This document shows positions 11,002 to 23,297 of a stretch of DNA of 64,000 bases, in pieces (within the stretch, counting starts at the first letter, position 1; each line of letters opens with the position of its first letter). The stretch covers positions 310,001 to 374,000 of the forward strand of contig JAOANU010000014.1 in the NCBI GenBank assembly GCA_034387635.1, written 5' to 3'. The position numbers were made by a program, and so were the translations under genes. The notes beneath the pieces were generated by a model, which saw only the letters and a program-made list of their open reading frames with translations, was not told where the DNA came from and did not search any database. Origin of the DNA: Rhodosporidiobolus odoratus (taxonomy: Eukaryota; Basidiomycota; Microbotryomycetes; Sporidiobolales; Sporidiobolaceae).

Positions 11002-12466
11002 CTCTGGCGAGGTTTGCGGTGTGAGGTGGGGTAAGGTTCCGAGTTGTGAGCGAACGGAGGTTGGCAGATGATTATACTCTCGCTACCGATCCAGTCGCTT
11101 GATTGGGTCATCCTGGTTTACCACAGAACAGTAGTATTGCTCCGCTACCACTGCTTAGCTACCTGGTAAAGCTGCGTACCCTTCCCGCTCCTCTTTACTC
11201 GCGGATGATTCAGTTACTGTCGCGACCCCTCGACTCGCCTGACAGGCTCAGCAGTGACGCCATGGTCCGAAAAACACGACGATCAACGACTGAACGGATC
11301 CCTCTAATCAAGTGACGCCGAACTGCCAGGACGATTCGACGCGACGAGAAGCTACCCGACCGGCGGTTGATAGTCAGTGTTAGGTGTCCGCCACCAGCGC
11401 GGCGCTGTCAAGAGCACACACAGGGTGGCTGCGCCGGAGCTTTATCAAGCTTACGTTCAGGTTGTCGCGAGCTCGAAGTTTTTCCTTTTCTCGTACCCTC
11501 TCTCTTGTGTGCGCGCCTCGCGGCTCCTGCTCGAAGGCATAGTCGGCTACGTGCCTAGACTCACAAACCTGCGCCGCCGCAATGAAGCCGCTATGGCCCG
11601 GCGCGACCCGCAGCCGTGGTTCGTGCTGGACGTCCCCGTTTGCGAGTTGTTCTTTGCGCCCCGCTCGCTTGTGCTCAGTCCGCAATAGCCTCCATCCAAG
11701 AGTCCTGCGTGCTCCAGCTCGTGGTGAAGTACTGTACACGAACCAAAGAAAGAACGTTGGTCCGCAGCCAATCACCTCGATCGGCAAGCGCGCGCGTGAA
11801 CTCGGGCAGAAAACGAAGTGCGAGGGAAACAGCGGGGAACGTGCGGCTGGCTGTTGGAGAACGTTCGGCGCGCGTAGGCGAAAGCAGACGGTTACAGCGG
11901 ATGCGTGCAGAGGAGTCGAGGTGCGGCAGGACATGAATGGGGTTTATCGGTAAATATCGGGAGGGAGATCAGTGGATTCAGCATGAAACGAGGTGAAAGC
12001 GCGTAAAGGGAGCTCGAGGTGGAGAGCGGAAGATAGATGCCGGGCTGGAAGCGGTGCAAGGGATAAGGGGTTGTGCTTTGCAGGTCGATGATGCCGGGTG
12101 CAGAGGTGAAGAGCGATGGAAGCGATAAGGATGCCTGGATGATGCCGCGCCTCGAAGTCGACGATCCCAAGTGAGCGCGCGAGCGAGGCAAGGTCAAGCT
12201 CGCCATCCTCTCCCTGTACCTGCGTACCCTGACCTGCGTAGCCAGGTGTGCACAGCTGTAGCGTTCCGGTTCCACCCCATCGACGCTCGGCCAACTCTTT
12301 CGACCCGCCCCCCCGCCGTCGTTCTCGCCCTTCTCTCTCCTCAGTTCCCTCGCTTGGACGGGGTCTCCTGCTTCCTCCTCACCCCAGTCCGGCCCCGCGT
12401 CTTTCACACTCGTCTTGCCTGTAACCACAACAGACCACACCTACATACACATCACAAGCTGCAGGC
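11002..12466. other. Divergent intergenic region (PML1 / MIG1-like promoters)
   Basis: About 1.46 kb between two divergently transcribed genes. No convincing ORF. It contains GCGGGG/CCCCGC hexamers (about 11660 and 11829), which match the SYGGRG consensus of CreA/Mig1, and one CCAAT (about 11767). In a GC-rich genome such hexamers are frequent, so autoregulation is only a suggestion. Confidence 0.4.
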
Positions 12467-15400
12467 ATGGATCAACACCCTCCACCTATAGCTCCTTCCA
12501 CCTCTCAAACCGGACTCAGCTCCAACTCGGCCACCACGCCATCCGTACTTCAACCTCCAAATTCACTCGCACAACCTCAAGTACAAACACAACAACCACC
12601 TCAGACCAATCAAGCTAGCACTATCCAGTTGGACAGTCAGGGTCACACTCCTGCCGGAGTCACCGCCGCCAGTCTCTTGCCTTCACGCGATCAGATTCCG
12701 AGATAAGCTCCTTTGTCTTTCCTGATTTCATCGCCTCATCGTCCTTCTCTCCAACCACCACGTCAAAGAGATCAGATCTAACGTTGTATACCTTTGGTTC
12801 GTCAGTGCACGCCCTACAAATGTCCCCTCTGTCCGAGGGCGTTCTACAGGTTGGAACATCAAACGAGGCACATTCGCACGCATACAGGGGAAAAACCGCA
12901 CGCGTGCACCCATCCTGGGTGCGTTACGTCCTTGCTCATCTCAGGCTGCGTTGTCGAGCCTTCTTCTCGGTCATCGGACAGAATGACAGTTCGACATCCA
13001 GCCGTTGCTGGCTTCTTTCTTCCTTTGTATCTATGCGGCGTCTGGCCGATCACAAACGAGCTGTCATCGTCGGCCTTCCAACGCTAACGCACCTTGTTTC
13101 TCGCCTCTCGTATCTCTCCTGAATCATGAACCGCAGATGCGAAAAACGCTTCTCCCGTTCGGACGAATTGACCCGCCACGTTCGGATCCACTCGTCGGAT
13201 CGTGGGAAACGCAAGACGGCTCAGCAGCAGGCGGCGGCAGCGGCGGCGGCGGCGAGTGCGGCGGGTCAGGGAGGGATTGGGAAGGGTAAGGGGAGGGGAG
13301 AGGATGAGGTGCGTTTCACTCTTCATTCTGCATGCTCTTCCTGGCATCTACCGGATAGGATGCGCGCGAAGTTCGGACCTTGGCGCTTTCGAGCCTGGAG
13401 CGATACTGATGCTCATTTTTCGCTCTTTCATCTTTCCCCTGCCCGTCTCGATCTTTCCGTCACTACGAATCGATGGGTGAGAACAGACGGACGCAGCCGC
13501 CGCCGCCGCCGCAGCAGCAGCCGCCGCCGCAAATCCTTATGCGCAGATGATGGGTTATGTGCGCCGTCACTTTCCCTGTTTCTCCCCACTGGCGGTACTG
13601 ACGAATTCTCTACCCCTGTGTACCTCGAACCGAATCGTTCACTCGCTGTCAATCCCGCCTTTGCGTCGGTACTTTGCGATTCCTACCTCCGTAGCCCTAC
13701 TACCCGCCACCTCCCGGCTACCCGGGCTACCCCTACGCTCTACCAGGCCAACTCCCTCTCTCTATGTACCCGTATGGCTACGCCGCTCCCCCCTCGACTA
13801 CCTACCCTCCCTCGACTACCCCACCCAACGGCGCTTCTCCTATAACCACCCCGACCGCCACGGCTCAACCGCCATATCCGGGTTACCCGCCTCAAGCCCA
13901 GGCTCAGATGAACGTGCAGGGAATGCAAGGGATGAGCGTGGGCGGAATGGGCGTTCAAGGGTCGGGAGGAATGGGAACGCTGCAGGGGATGCAAGGAATG
14001 GGTTTGGGTGGCGTGCAGGGAATGCAAGGGTACGCGCCGTATGGTTATCCGCCTATGCCGCCGCAGCTTCAACAACAGCAGCAGCAACAACAGCAACTGA
14101 CGGCGATGGGTCAAGGTCAACCGACTCAGCAGCAACTTCAGGCTCAAGCGGCGGTCGCGGCGTTGCAGCAGCAGCAGCAAGCAGTGGCAACTCAGCAGGC
14201 TCAGGCGCACGCTCAGGCTCAGGCTCAAGCGCAGGCTCAGGCGGCGCAGGTTGCTCAGGCTCAACAGCAGCAGCACCAGCAGGGTGGAGCGGATGCTAAT
14301 GGTCGTCCGTTGAGCGCGCTTGCGTTGGCTGCTGCGAGTGGCCTGCAGGAGATGGAGCAGGAAAGGGAGAGGGCGAGGACGAACCCGCCTTCTGTTGTTG
14401 GGGAGGAGGTCAAGCCTCTCTCGGCGGGCAGCAACCCGACGAGCGCGACGACGACGCCGTACGGAAGTTATGATCAGAGTCAGGCTCAAGCGGCGGCATT
14501 CTGGCCCGCTGCTTATGGAGGGTACGGGATCGGACTTCCTATGCCTGCCGCCGCTGCTTGTCCCACCGCTCAACCCTCTCCCTCTACCTCCGCCCGAGCC
14601 ACTCCCGCCGACGACCCCACGGCGCGTCACTCTCACTCTCACGACCCCAGCAATCCCGGTCACCACTCTAGTCTGAGTCGGCATCAACACCGTCACGCGT
14701 ATGCGCCTTACTCGGTTCCCGGTAGCGCGAACGGAGCGGGAAGCGAAGTCCCTTCGGTCGCAGCTTCACCCGCTTCAAGCCCCGCTCAATCCGTAGTCGA
14801 TATCACCGCTCACAACGTCAACGCCGCCAACCCTACAAACGGCGCTACGGGTCATCCCGACGCCGGGATCGGACTCGCTTCCATCCCTGCCGCGTCTCAG
14901 TCCGCCGCCGTCGCTCAGCTTCACGCTCAACTCTCCTCTTCGGCCTACGCCTCCCACTTTACCCCTTCTACCTCTCCCGTTCTAGGTCCTTTGAAAGGTC
15001 TCACGTTGATGAGCGCTCAAGTCAGTCGAGCCCCTTCGAGGGCTGGAAGCCCAACCGCGTCGATGCCACCCCCATTACAGCTGGGAGGAAGTGGAGAGAC
15101 GAGTAGGACTGGGAGTCCCGAGATTGAGGCCGGGAAACATGGATTGGAGGGGCATCATCATGGGAGGACTTCGCATCGTTCTCATCCGTATGGGGGAGGG
15201 AGGTCTCAACCTGGTTCTCCGACTTTGGGTCACCATCCGCATCGGCATCATCGAGCAGGAGGTGGAGGGAGTGGGACGAGTACCCCCACTGCCACGAGCG
15301 ATGAGAGGAGTGGAGGTGGATTCTTTGGAGGAGGTGGGAGTGGGAGCGCACCGAATTCGAGACCGAATAGTCCGATGAGTGCGCAGGTTAGGGCTCAGGG

Positions 15401-15470
15401 GAGGGGGTTGGGCATGACTAGGGTGGAGGAGGGGGAGGAGGTTGGAGGGTCGGGGGTGGAGGCGCAGTGA
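12467..15470 (+). CDS. MIG1: Mig1/CreA-type C2H2 carbon-catabolite repressor
   Basis: Two C2H2 zinc fingers of the CreA/Mig1 type, DNA-binding glucose repressors. Exons: 12467-12703, 12806-12918, 13137-13308, 13487-13558, 13695-15470; about 789 aa. Finger 1: [20 protein letters not shown]; linker [16 protein letters not shown]; finger 2, across an intron, [18 protein letters not shown]. These recognition residues are characteristic of the family. The remaining 600+ residues are low complexity: poly-Ala around 13227-13260 and 13491-13530, poly-Gln around 14070-14280, MQGM repeats and Ser/Pro/His-rich sequence. The end of exon 1 is odd: the codon before the intron (AGA, 12701-12703) is followed by TAAGC, not GT, so as sequenced the frame runs into TAA. 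A single missing G would give a normal GTAAGC donor in the right phase. Identification of fingers secure; exon 1 join uncertain. Confidence 0.88.
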
Positions 15471-16139
15471 TGCGTTTCTTCGCCCTTTCAACGCGACTTC
15501 CTACTCCACTTTCCTCCTTTCCTCTCTCACGCCTTCTCGGTCTCGCCTTTTGCCGTGCCTTTCCTTCCTTCCCACTTCCGACTGTCTCTTCCTCTCCTTC
15601 AACTCCCTCGACTCCCCTCCTCTTCTCCCACCTGCCTACCCTACAAGAAACCGACTCTCAAAGCCAAATATAGACGCCTTTTCAGGCCACCAACCCCCAA
15701 AATAGACTTCTCTCCTTTCCCCCTTTGTGCACCCCTTTTCTCCCACCATTTTTTTTTTTTTGTGTGTGCCTTTCAGTCTCCGTGCGCTCGCATTGCTCTC
15801 GTCTCCGTTACCGTTCCACTCTCCCTCTCGCTCACCCCTCTCTTCGCTCGCTACATTCCCTCTCTATCCTACCTCCCCCCACCACAATGACTTCATCTAT
15901 TCCTTTGGGTCCCTCATCTTCGCACGTTTCCACGTAGCAGCTGCAGAGAATGAACGACGCTTCGCTTCGCTTGAAGGATATAGTACAGATTCTCGGCATG
16001 TTCTGAATTATCGCACTTGCCCAGGCTGGGCTTTCTCGTTCCCGCGCTTTGCAAATGGCTTCTACTGGTTACAGAGCACGCTACGGCACGGGTAAGAAAA
16101 GCGTAGCAGGAGATATGCCGTGAATGTCCGCTCGCGGGC
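15471..16139. other. Intergenic, MIG1-like 3' flank
   Basis: About 670 bases, strongly C/T-rich on the plus strand, with a run of 13 T at about 15749-15761. No gene supported. Confidence 0.5.
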
Positions 16140-16529
16140 TCATGAGGCTGGCTGCAAAATGACGATGCGCTCCGCAGCCCCCGTCTCGCTGGTCAGTCGT
16201 GTCTGGTTCTCAGTGCGTCGCTGCAGGCTGATTCTGTCTCTCGTTGCGTGTGGAAGCTTGAGGCGCCGTCGTCGCCCATATAGATCTGTTGCCCGGCCAC
16301 GCGAGAACGAGAGAACCGGCGGACCTGCATGGAAGAAACTCTTGCCACTCTTCCGCACCCACTTAAAGTCGTGCAGGTCGTTGTAAAGCTCGAAAGCAGC
16401 GTGGTAGTCGAGTCGGACAACAAACTTGTTGAGCGATACTGAGGCACAGGGCGGAGGATTCGGAGCGCGGCCGTATGGCGAGAACACCTTGCGGACCGTA
16501 TGCTTGCGTTCAGCAGCGCCGGGAGCCAT
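16140..16529 (-). CDS. Hypothetical small basic ORF (129 aa)
   Basis: Open frame from ATG at 16529 (MAPGAAERKHTVRKVFSPYG...) to a stop at 16140. The first half, containing SLNKFVVRLDYHAAFELYND, has C/G-ending codons and a protein-like composition; the second half is Arg-rich and looks less coding. No family recognised. An unspotted intron could end it earlier, or it may be chance in GC-rich DNA. An inverted repeat with TATATG arms lies about 110-180 bases upstream of its start. Confidence 0.3.
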   Translation of the reverse strand: MAPGAAERKHTVRKVFSPYGRAPNPPPCASVSLNKFVVRLDYHAAFELYNDLHDFKWVRKSGKSFFHAGPPVLSFSRGRATDLYGRRRRLKLPHATRDRISLQRRTENQTRLTSETGAAERIVILQPAS

Positions 16530-16641
16530 GATAGCGAGAAGCGAGGTGGTTGAACGAAGACGAGAGCGCCAAACAAAGCGGGACGCGCACGGCCCCCTGT
16601 CGGCAAGCGTCACTCCCGGTCTTTCTCACCGGCAAGAAAAA

Positions 16642-16705
16642 GTTATATGCCGAGTCTTGGGGCAAAGGACCCTCTCACGACTTGTCCTCTTCACCGGCAT
16701 ATAAC
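16642..16705. repeat. 11-bp perfect inverted repeat
   Basis: GTTATATGCCG at 16642-16652 and its reverse complement CGGCATATAAC at 16695-16705, separated by 42 bases. AT-rich cores stand out in this GC-rich DNA. It could be a paired regulator-binding site or a hairpin. Confidence 0.75.
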
Positions 16706-19700
16706 GACCGCGTCGCTTCCTATCAGCGCGTCTCATATCATCTGGCCGTAGCAGCATACGATGCTTTGCAGCGTGGCTCAGTGTCGTAGCGCATGCTCAG
16801 AGTTGTTGTAGCTTCCGCAAATCGTCCTCGACGCTCCCACAAAGTTTGCTTTCTCTTCGTCTCTCCTTGCTTCATCAGGCTGCGTTCTGCTCTCCTAGTC
16901 CGCAAAAACGGATCAGGACTCCGCTGGACCGGCACTGCAAGCCTTTGCGACACCAGACTGCCTCCTGGCGTCGGAAAACCCCACCTTCAACGTCTCGCCA
17001 CGCTCCCTCATCCGACCCGTTCTTCTTGTCTTGCTACTTCGGCCCTGCTTGACTGCATCAAGTAGCATGCTTTCAACTTGTACGCACGCCGCCATCTCAG
17101 CACGGAGGCAATGCGGGTTGCAGACAAGCGAGAGGGAGCGGTTTGCCGAGGCGATTGCTGGAGCTCAGCTTGGGACAGGACGAAGGAAAGCGAGTCGTGC
17201 GGGTGTGGTCGAGGACAACAGAATAATCTCCTTTCCTCGTCCTTCGTTGGGACACTGGCTGACTCTGCTGTCCTCCTTTCATCTCGTCCTTTTCGCTTTT
17301 CCATCCCCACACCTTCTTTGTTCAAACGTCCACCCTCCTGCTCTTCTTTTCGTCGCCTCCTCCCCGTCGTCTGCTCTGTCTGCCGTTCCGTTCTTGATCG
17401 ACTTCTCCTTTCCGCTCTCTCTCTCCCTTTCTTTTCCTTGCTTGTCCTCGCCGCCCTCTTCCTCGTCAACGTCGCACCCTACTCACTCATCCTTCGCCAT
17501 TCCTACCACACGCTGCGCCCCATTGCATCCCCCTTCTCGGCTGGTCCGCCCGCGCCAACCATTGCCCTTCCTTCGACCTTCGCAGCTGTCGTCGAGTCCT
17601 GGCATCTGGGACAGCAAATTACGTCCGTGTCTGCTCCAGCCGGTACTCGCTGTCAGGGGCGTCCCTGCTCTCTCTGTCCGTTCCTTGGGCGGATCATCCC
17701 GTGCCTCTCGACTTCCCGCATCTCGTATTTAGCTCACCCTCCTTCTCTTCCACACGATTCGCTGATTGTCTCACCTCCTCTGCAGGTTATCCTCCTCTGA
17801 TGCTCTAATTGTGTCGCGTAGGTCAGTCCAAGCTCTACAACGTTGTGTGTGTCTCCTCCTCGTTCCATTCCTTCCTTCCCTTCCTGATCAGCCCCTGCAG
17901 ACTATCAATCAGCTATACTGGGATTGCTCCTCCAAGTGACTTTTGCTGACACTCCCCTTCTCTTGTAGCTCTTCCCCCGCTACACATCTCCATCGTCTTG
18001 ACTTGTCCTCCTCCCGCCACATTGCCCTTCCTTTCTCCCATGTCATCGCGTCCTACCATGGCAACCGTGCTTTCGCATCAATCTGGCTGAGCGCTTGTTG
18101 CCGGTGCAAAGGGGTCTTTAGGAAGTAATAGAAAGAGCAGTCACTCAGTGAGGGAGTGAGAGGTAGAGCGGTCATTCGAGCAGGACGTGGAAGAAGTGAT
18201 TCAGTGTTACAGCTTGCGGGTGGTACTCCAAGGTACGCTCTTCCCCCCTGCCCCTTGAGCAACAAGGAGGCGGGTGTCGTACTGGTCCATCTGTTGTCCT
18301 CACCGCCTTTCTCTCTATGGCCCTTTCTCCCGGCTGCATGTCAGCCCCTTCTACAGCCAGCTACACCGTCCTGCCCTTTGCGGACAGTGGATATGGAGCA
18401 CTCAGGCGTTTGACGCGTAAGCCGCCTTGCTGCTTTCCACCTCTTCTCAAGAAACCCACCAACTCTGCTTCCCGCCTACTTTTACCTCCGTCTCTCGTTT
18501 CATGATTCCCGCATCTCCCTTCCTCCTCCACTGTCCCAATCTGCTCTCCTTCCCGCCTCCTCTGCCTGACTATGCACATACTGCCGCTTATTCCCTTTCC
18601 CCTCTCTTCCTCGGCCTCTCCCTTTTCCCCACCCTCCTCTTCCCTCCTTGACGTCGAATTCGACTCCATTGCTCTTTGCCATTTGCGCAATCCTGTACGC
18701 CTCATTGAGTCTCCCTCCTCGGGTTGTGCGCCTGCACTCGACCATCGCCCCTCATTCAACCTTTGCAACTCGCCTTTGGTCTCTACAGGCCATCTTACTG
18801 GACATCGGTGCCAGGTCTCTGTATGGCAGTGCTCGTAAGCAGGTGTGATTCCCCTACCTCCGTTCTGTTCCCTCGAGTGCTTCAATCTCGATGTCGCGAG
18901 TCTCCTCAGCTGGACAAATATAGCTGTCAACGCGGTGCGTGTCTTCCCTTTCTGCCTTGGCCGGTTTCCCTTCATCGTTCTCCTGCTCACAAGTCTCCTT
19001 TAGCCGTACTGATCTCGCTCCTCTTGTGAGACTTACTGACGTCCTCTCCTGCTCCTTGCACCTTGCTCTCCGCTACACACAATCCGCGTATCGACTTTCT
19101 GTTTGTACAGCGCCTTCACCCTTTGGAACCCGCCCTCTTTCTGCCCTCTATGCTGCCTCGCGGATTAGCCCCTTTACTGTAGCACCTCGGCTGTTTATCT
19201 AGCTCTACTCGAGACCTTATGACGAGAGAAGAAGGCCAGGGAGGAAGCATGTAAAACTAACGTTGGTTTGAGCATTGCGAGTATTGTGCGGGTGAGCTGT
19301 GAGCAATCAAGGACAGCCTTGACGGCCCGCAGAGCCCACAAACGCCAGGTCCAGCAGCTAGATTACAGATCGACGCAAGTTGATCAGAGAGACGAGGAAT
19401 GGAGCTTGCCGAGCTTGCCGTCTCTCGCTCTCTCCTCTCTTCATCACTCGCTTTTTGGCTTGCTTGCACGCGCCAATGGCAGTAATAACACGCTCTTAAC
19501 GCGTTCGGCTGCGTCAAAGTGGAATGGACCCCGACGGTACGTTTGTTTGCTTCTCTGCTCTACTGACGCGTCGGGGGTGTCGGAACGTGGTCAGAATGGA
19601 GCAGGTCGTCTGCAGGATTGTCGGATAGCGTGCAGGACAGTGGTCAAGCCCACGCAACAATGCAAGTCGCCCCGCCAGGCGCAGTATCGTTCTTGCCTCG

Positions 19701-21231
19701 CTTTCCCTCAACCCAAACAACCTCTCCACGCTTCGTCGATCACAGTTTGTGGCCGGGCGGCGCCTCGCTTGACCAACTCGCCCTGCTCTCAAATTGACCC
19801 GCTCTCATGTGTCCCGCTGATCCCGTTTTTTCCGGCAGTTGTCACTTTTGCCTTTTGAGGAGCAAGTCGGCCAACAAGTCCCGTTCACAGAGCTGGCGAG
19901 AGGGGTTCACGGGTACGCTCTCATTCCTAATGATGCTCTGCGATAGTGAGCCGCTCCTGTCACTGACGATTTTGCCCTTCTCCGGTCATTTTCTGTTTTT
20001 GCCCTTTTCCCGCCTTGCACCTCTCCCGCTTTCTTAACAGTCATTACAACTAGCGCATCAGCTCCCCGCATCGCTGCTTGGGGTAGACAAGACGGACTGA
20101 ATGCGCGAGTCAGCCACCTTCCCCTTGCTTTTGCTCCTTCCGGCAAACTCGCTGACTTCGCTTTCCTTCCTCTCTGTCCCCTCCCCTTGTCTAAACTTTC
20201 TGGCCCAGATTCCTTGATTCTCTCCCCTCGCCGGCGCATTACTGCGCGCCCTCTCGCTTCGACCCTACCCCGACTTTTTCTTTCCGCCGACATTTTGCTT
20301 GCAACTTGCTCCTCCCTTCTTCTACCGCCGTCGAATGGCTTTCCCTCGTACCTTATGGAGCCTGTTACGTAATTAGGCCATTAAGATGTCCGTCTGCCGC
20401 CTCCCGCCACCGCGCTCCTCCATCTCGCCCTTGGACCATTCTTGTATTTTTCATTTCGGGGTCCCAGGTGTCGTGTCTTGCCCAGTATTGTCACAGCGGC
20501 TATACACCGGTCCAACTGCCAGGTACGTCCTCAGTTCACTCTGCCTCGTCTCGGCATCAGCGACTCGTTGGTATTTCTCGTCTCCCTCTCGGGTCGACTC
20601 TTCCTTTCGCCCTCGCTTTGCTAACCTGCCCCGGCTTTCTATGATGAAGCATGCACGGTCGGACCAGGGTGGATGTCGCGGTACGCCAGTTTCCCCTCGG
20701 CTTCTCTCTCCTTCCTCTCCATCAGCATAGCTACCTCCCTGTGTCTTCCTCGAGTCCTCGTGCGGACACTCCTTTGAGTTTCTTGCGCAACGTACACCCT
20801 TCCCCTTCCACACTCCACATTGTCTCTGACTCTTCAATTCTGCCAGCATTCTGGGCCTCTCGACCTCATTCCCTCTTTCAGCCTCGCTTTCGCGCCCTTT
20901 CCCCCATCCTCACGCCGACGTCACTCAATCTTTACACACTTGCTATATAGCGGGAGTGACAAGTTGCCTCATTCTGTGGTGAGTTTTCCGGACTTATCCT
21001 CCATCTTTGCGACTTTATCTCTCTTTCCTTTTCTCGCGGCCCACTGACATCATTTCCTCCTTCTAACGCGTTTCCAATCCTTCGCATTCAGAGTTCTCTC
21101 TCCTTGTACATCTCTTCGCCCCCGTCCACGCCTGCTGCCTGGATCCCACCCTCTACTCCTCCTCTCCTGTTCCTTTCACTGGCTTGACTGCGACTCGTCA
21201 TCGCTTCTCTCGTTGTCGAATTCGGGCCACC
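16706..21231 (+). other. Gene-poor, pyrimidine-skewed region, possibly spliced non-coding RNA
   Basis: About 4.5 kb without a supportable protein gene. The plus strand is strongly C+T-rich, as introns and leaders are here. Short compositionally balanced islands are bounded by good acceptor and donor sites, for example 18789-18842 (54 nt), 18910-18934 (25 nt) and 20468-20522 (55 nt), each preceded by YAG and followed by GTGYG/GTACG. This resembles a multi-exon non-coding transcript, or a very long intron-rich 5' leader of the gene starting at 23298. No conserved protein could be assembled from the islands. Confidence 0.4.
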
Positions 21232-21882
21232 ATGCGTGCACACGCTGAACTATCCAGCAACGCCAGTCTCGTCGTCTCGGGTATCAGTGTTCCGCCGCGC
21301 TCTGGCGTTACCTTGGTGCGCTTTTTTCCCTTTATCCCTCCAATCGCGGTGTTTTGACACTCGTTTATCCGAATGTCTTGCCGTCACTGCCTCGTTGTCT
21401 TGCTCAGGTCGTATCAGGACTATGTTGTAGCCACGTCTTGCAGGTGAGCCTTGTTTCTCTCCTTTCCTTTTGTCTCGCTGACTTTTTCTCGCTCTATCTC
21501 TGCACTCCTGCCCACTCTCTTCCTTCCGTTCTCCCGCCTCGATTGCTCTGCCCAATCCCCGCCTGTCTCAACAACCAGTCACGCTCGCCTTGACTCTGAA
21601 CTCTTCTTCCTTTTCGTCCTCTCCACCTCCCTTGCTCGCTTTCCCACCCCTCCCGCACCGTTGACTTCCGCCCCTGAATCTATATCGACATCTGCGGTCC
21701 GCAGGCCATGCAGATGCGCCTTATTGGGTGTCGCAATCATCGCGCGATCTGTGCGTACTTTTTCCCCTTTTCTTTTTATGCCGCTAGCCGTGTCGCCGTT
21801 CCCTCTCCTCATTAATGTCTCGCGCTCCTCCTCACCGCTACGATCCGTCATCATCTATACAGCGCAGTATACGGTGGTATGA
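21232..21882 (+). CDS. Putative 61-aa spliced micro-protein
   Basis: Four short exons keep one open frame: 21232-21315, 21408-21443, 21705-21750, 21863-21882. The ATG sits in a strong initiation context (GCCACCATGC). Introns have GTGCGC, GTGAGC and GTGCGT donors and CAG acceptors, and the phases agree. The product starts MRAHAELSSNASLVV, has a Cys pair (GLCCSH), and ends SQYTVV. No homologue is recognised. It may instead be an upstream ORF in the leader of the 23298 gene, or chance. Confidence 0.3.
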
Positions 21883-23297
21883 TGAGTGGTATACTGCAGT
21901 CTGCCTTCAGCAACGAAGCTCCTCGTTACTGTCTCTCCCCCCATGGCAAGGTACGGTGAGCGCTGTTGTGAAGCGTGCAAGGCAGGTTCATTCTTGCTTT
22001 TCTTCTTTTTCTTTTTCTTTCTCTGTCTGTCGAGAGCTTGGGCGTGCCGTTTCGTCCGCCGACTGACATACACAGCTGACTAGGACGTCGATCCCGGCAG
22101 AGATGAGTCGGAGGAACCGGAACCGTACGGTATCGATAGAGAGCCAAGCGGGGCATTGAGAAAAGCTCATATTTCGACAATTGCATTCGCGGGGTCGCTC
22201 GCCTACACTTGCTTCTGTCGAGCAGGTCGCCTCGAGTCAAAGAGCGTGTTGGACCGCTTGCCCGTAACGTTCCGTGAAGCCTCCAGGCGGCGTACGAAGA
22301 GAAGCGAAGAGAGATGATTTCCAGCTGCGGCGAAACTACCAAACCCTCACGGGAACACTGGACCACTTCCAGCGCTCCATGGCGCCGACGTCGACCCTCG
22401 AGGGGAATATCGCACGCCGATGCGCAGGAGGCGTAGACAAGGATGGATAAGGGGCGATTCAGGATGCAACCAGCCCCTCGACTGAACGAGGCAAGCAGGT
22501 GGAGCAAGTCCTCGGAGATGGGGTGGGCAGGTAAGAGAGGTCCTGGTGTTGAAAAGTGGAGCAGGACTCGTAGAGAAATGAGAATGAGGAAAGGAAAACT
22601 TTGTTGACCTTCCCATTCCTGCGATTCGAGACATGTCACTCTCTTTCCCCCCCTTTGTCATGCTTGAGATGCAGCTTCCAGACCATTCAAGCACTGAGAC
22701 TGTGTACTCTCATGCGATCAAGCTGCGGTTCAACCCAGTGTGAACAGGGGAAACTCGCCTTTGTTGAAACGACTCAATTCGCTCGCACCGCTCCCTCAAT
22801 ATCGCACAGACGCCTATTCACACCCGACAGTTGCTTCAAGCTCACCCTGATCTAGCCTACGAGGCACTCCTGCTCACCGTCTGAAGCGACTGCACGTAGT
22901 GCACTCACTCCTGTCCCAACGGTAGCGACTCGCGTATCTCCCCTCGACTCGCTCAGACTACGATACCAAGCAGACAAGCTTCAAGGACACCTTTGCGACT
23001 CTCTCCCGACGTACTTCCCTCCCTTCACCAAGACCCGTCGCCCGCCTCCCTCTCGGACCCGCCTCTTCGCTCTTTCCTTCCTGGAAAGGGCTCCAGGTTG
23101 CATCAAAGTCGGCGGAACTGTATTCAAATCGCATAGTCGCATTCAGTGTCGGTCTACCGTACGTCTGAACGCTGTTGCATCGCCCCACCTCCTGCCTTCC
23201 TCCACCTCCCGATTACTTCCTTCTCCGTAGTTGGTGCGTTTCGAGCTGACCTATTGCCAAGTTTCGTTCAGTCATCGTCCCGCTCACCCTGACCATC
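21883..23297. other. Upstream region of the 23298 gene
   Basis: About 1.4 kb with no supportable ORF on either strand. The C/T-rich plus strand up to 23230, with AG acceptors such as CCGTAG at about 23230, is consistent with intron-containing leader sequence. Confidence 0.4.

Noticed and set aside
13740..14696. Long minus-strand open frame opposite the Mig1-like gene
   Set aside because: Shadow of the Gln/Ala-rich plus-strand exon; Leu/Arg repeats only, no domain.
17031..17800. Plus-strand open frames of 233 and 240 codons
   Set aside because: Ser/Leu/Pro composition is that expected of C/T-rich DNA; many acceptor-like sites inside; no domain.
18361..18990. Minus-strand open frame of 209 codons in the gene-poor region
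   Set aside because: Arg/Glu/Gly-rich reverse complement of C/T-rich DNA; no conserved motif.
19925..19970. Possible box C/D snoRNA (AATGATG ... CTGA)
   Set aside because: Spacing of about 40 nt is too short and no terminal stem is evident.
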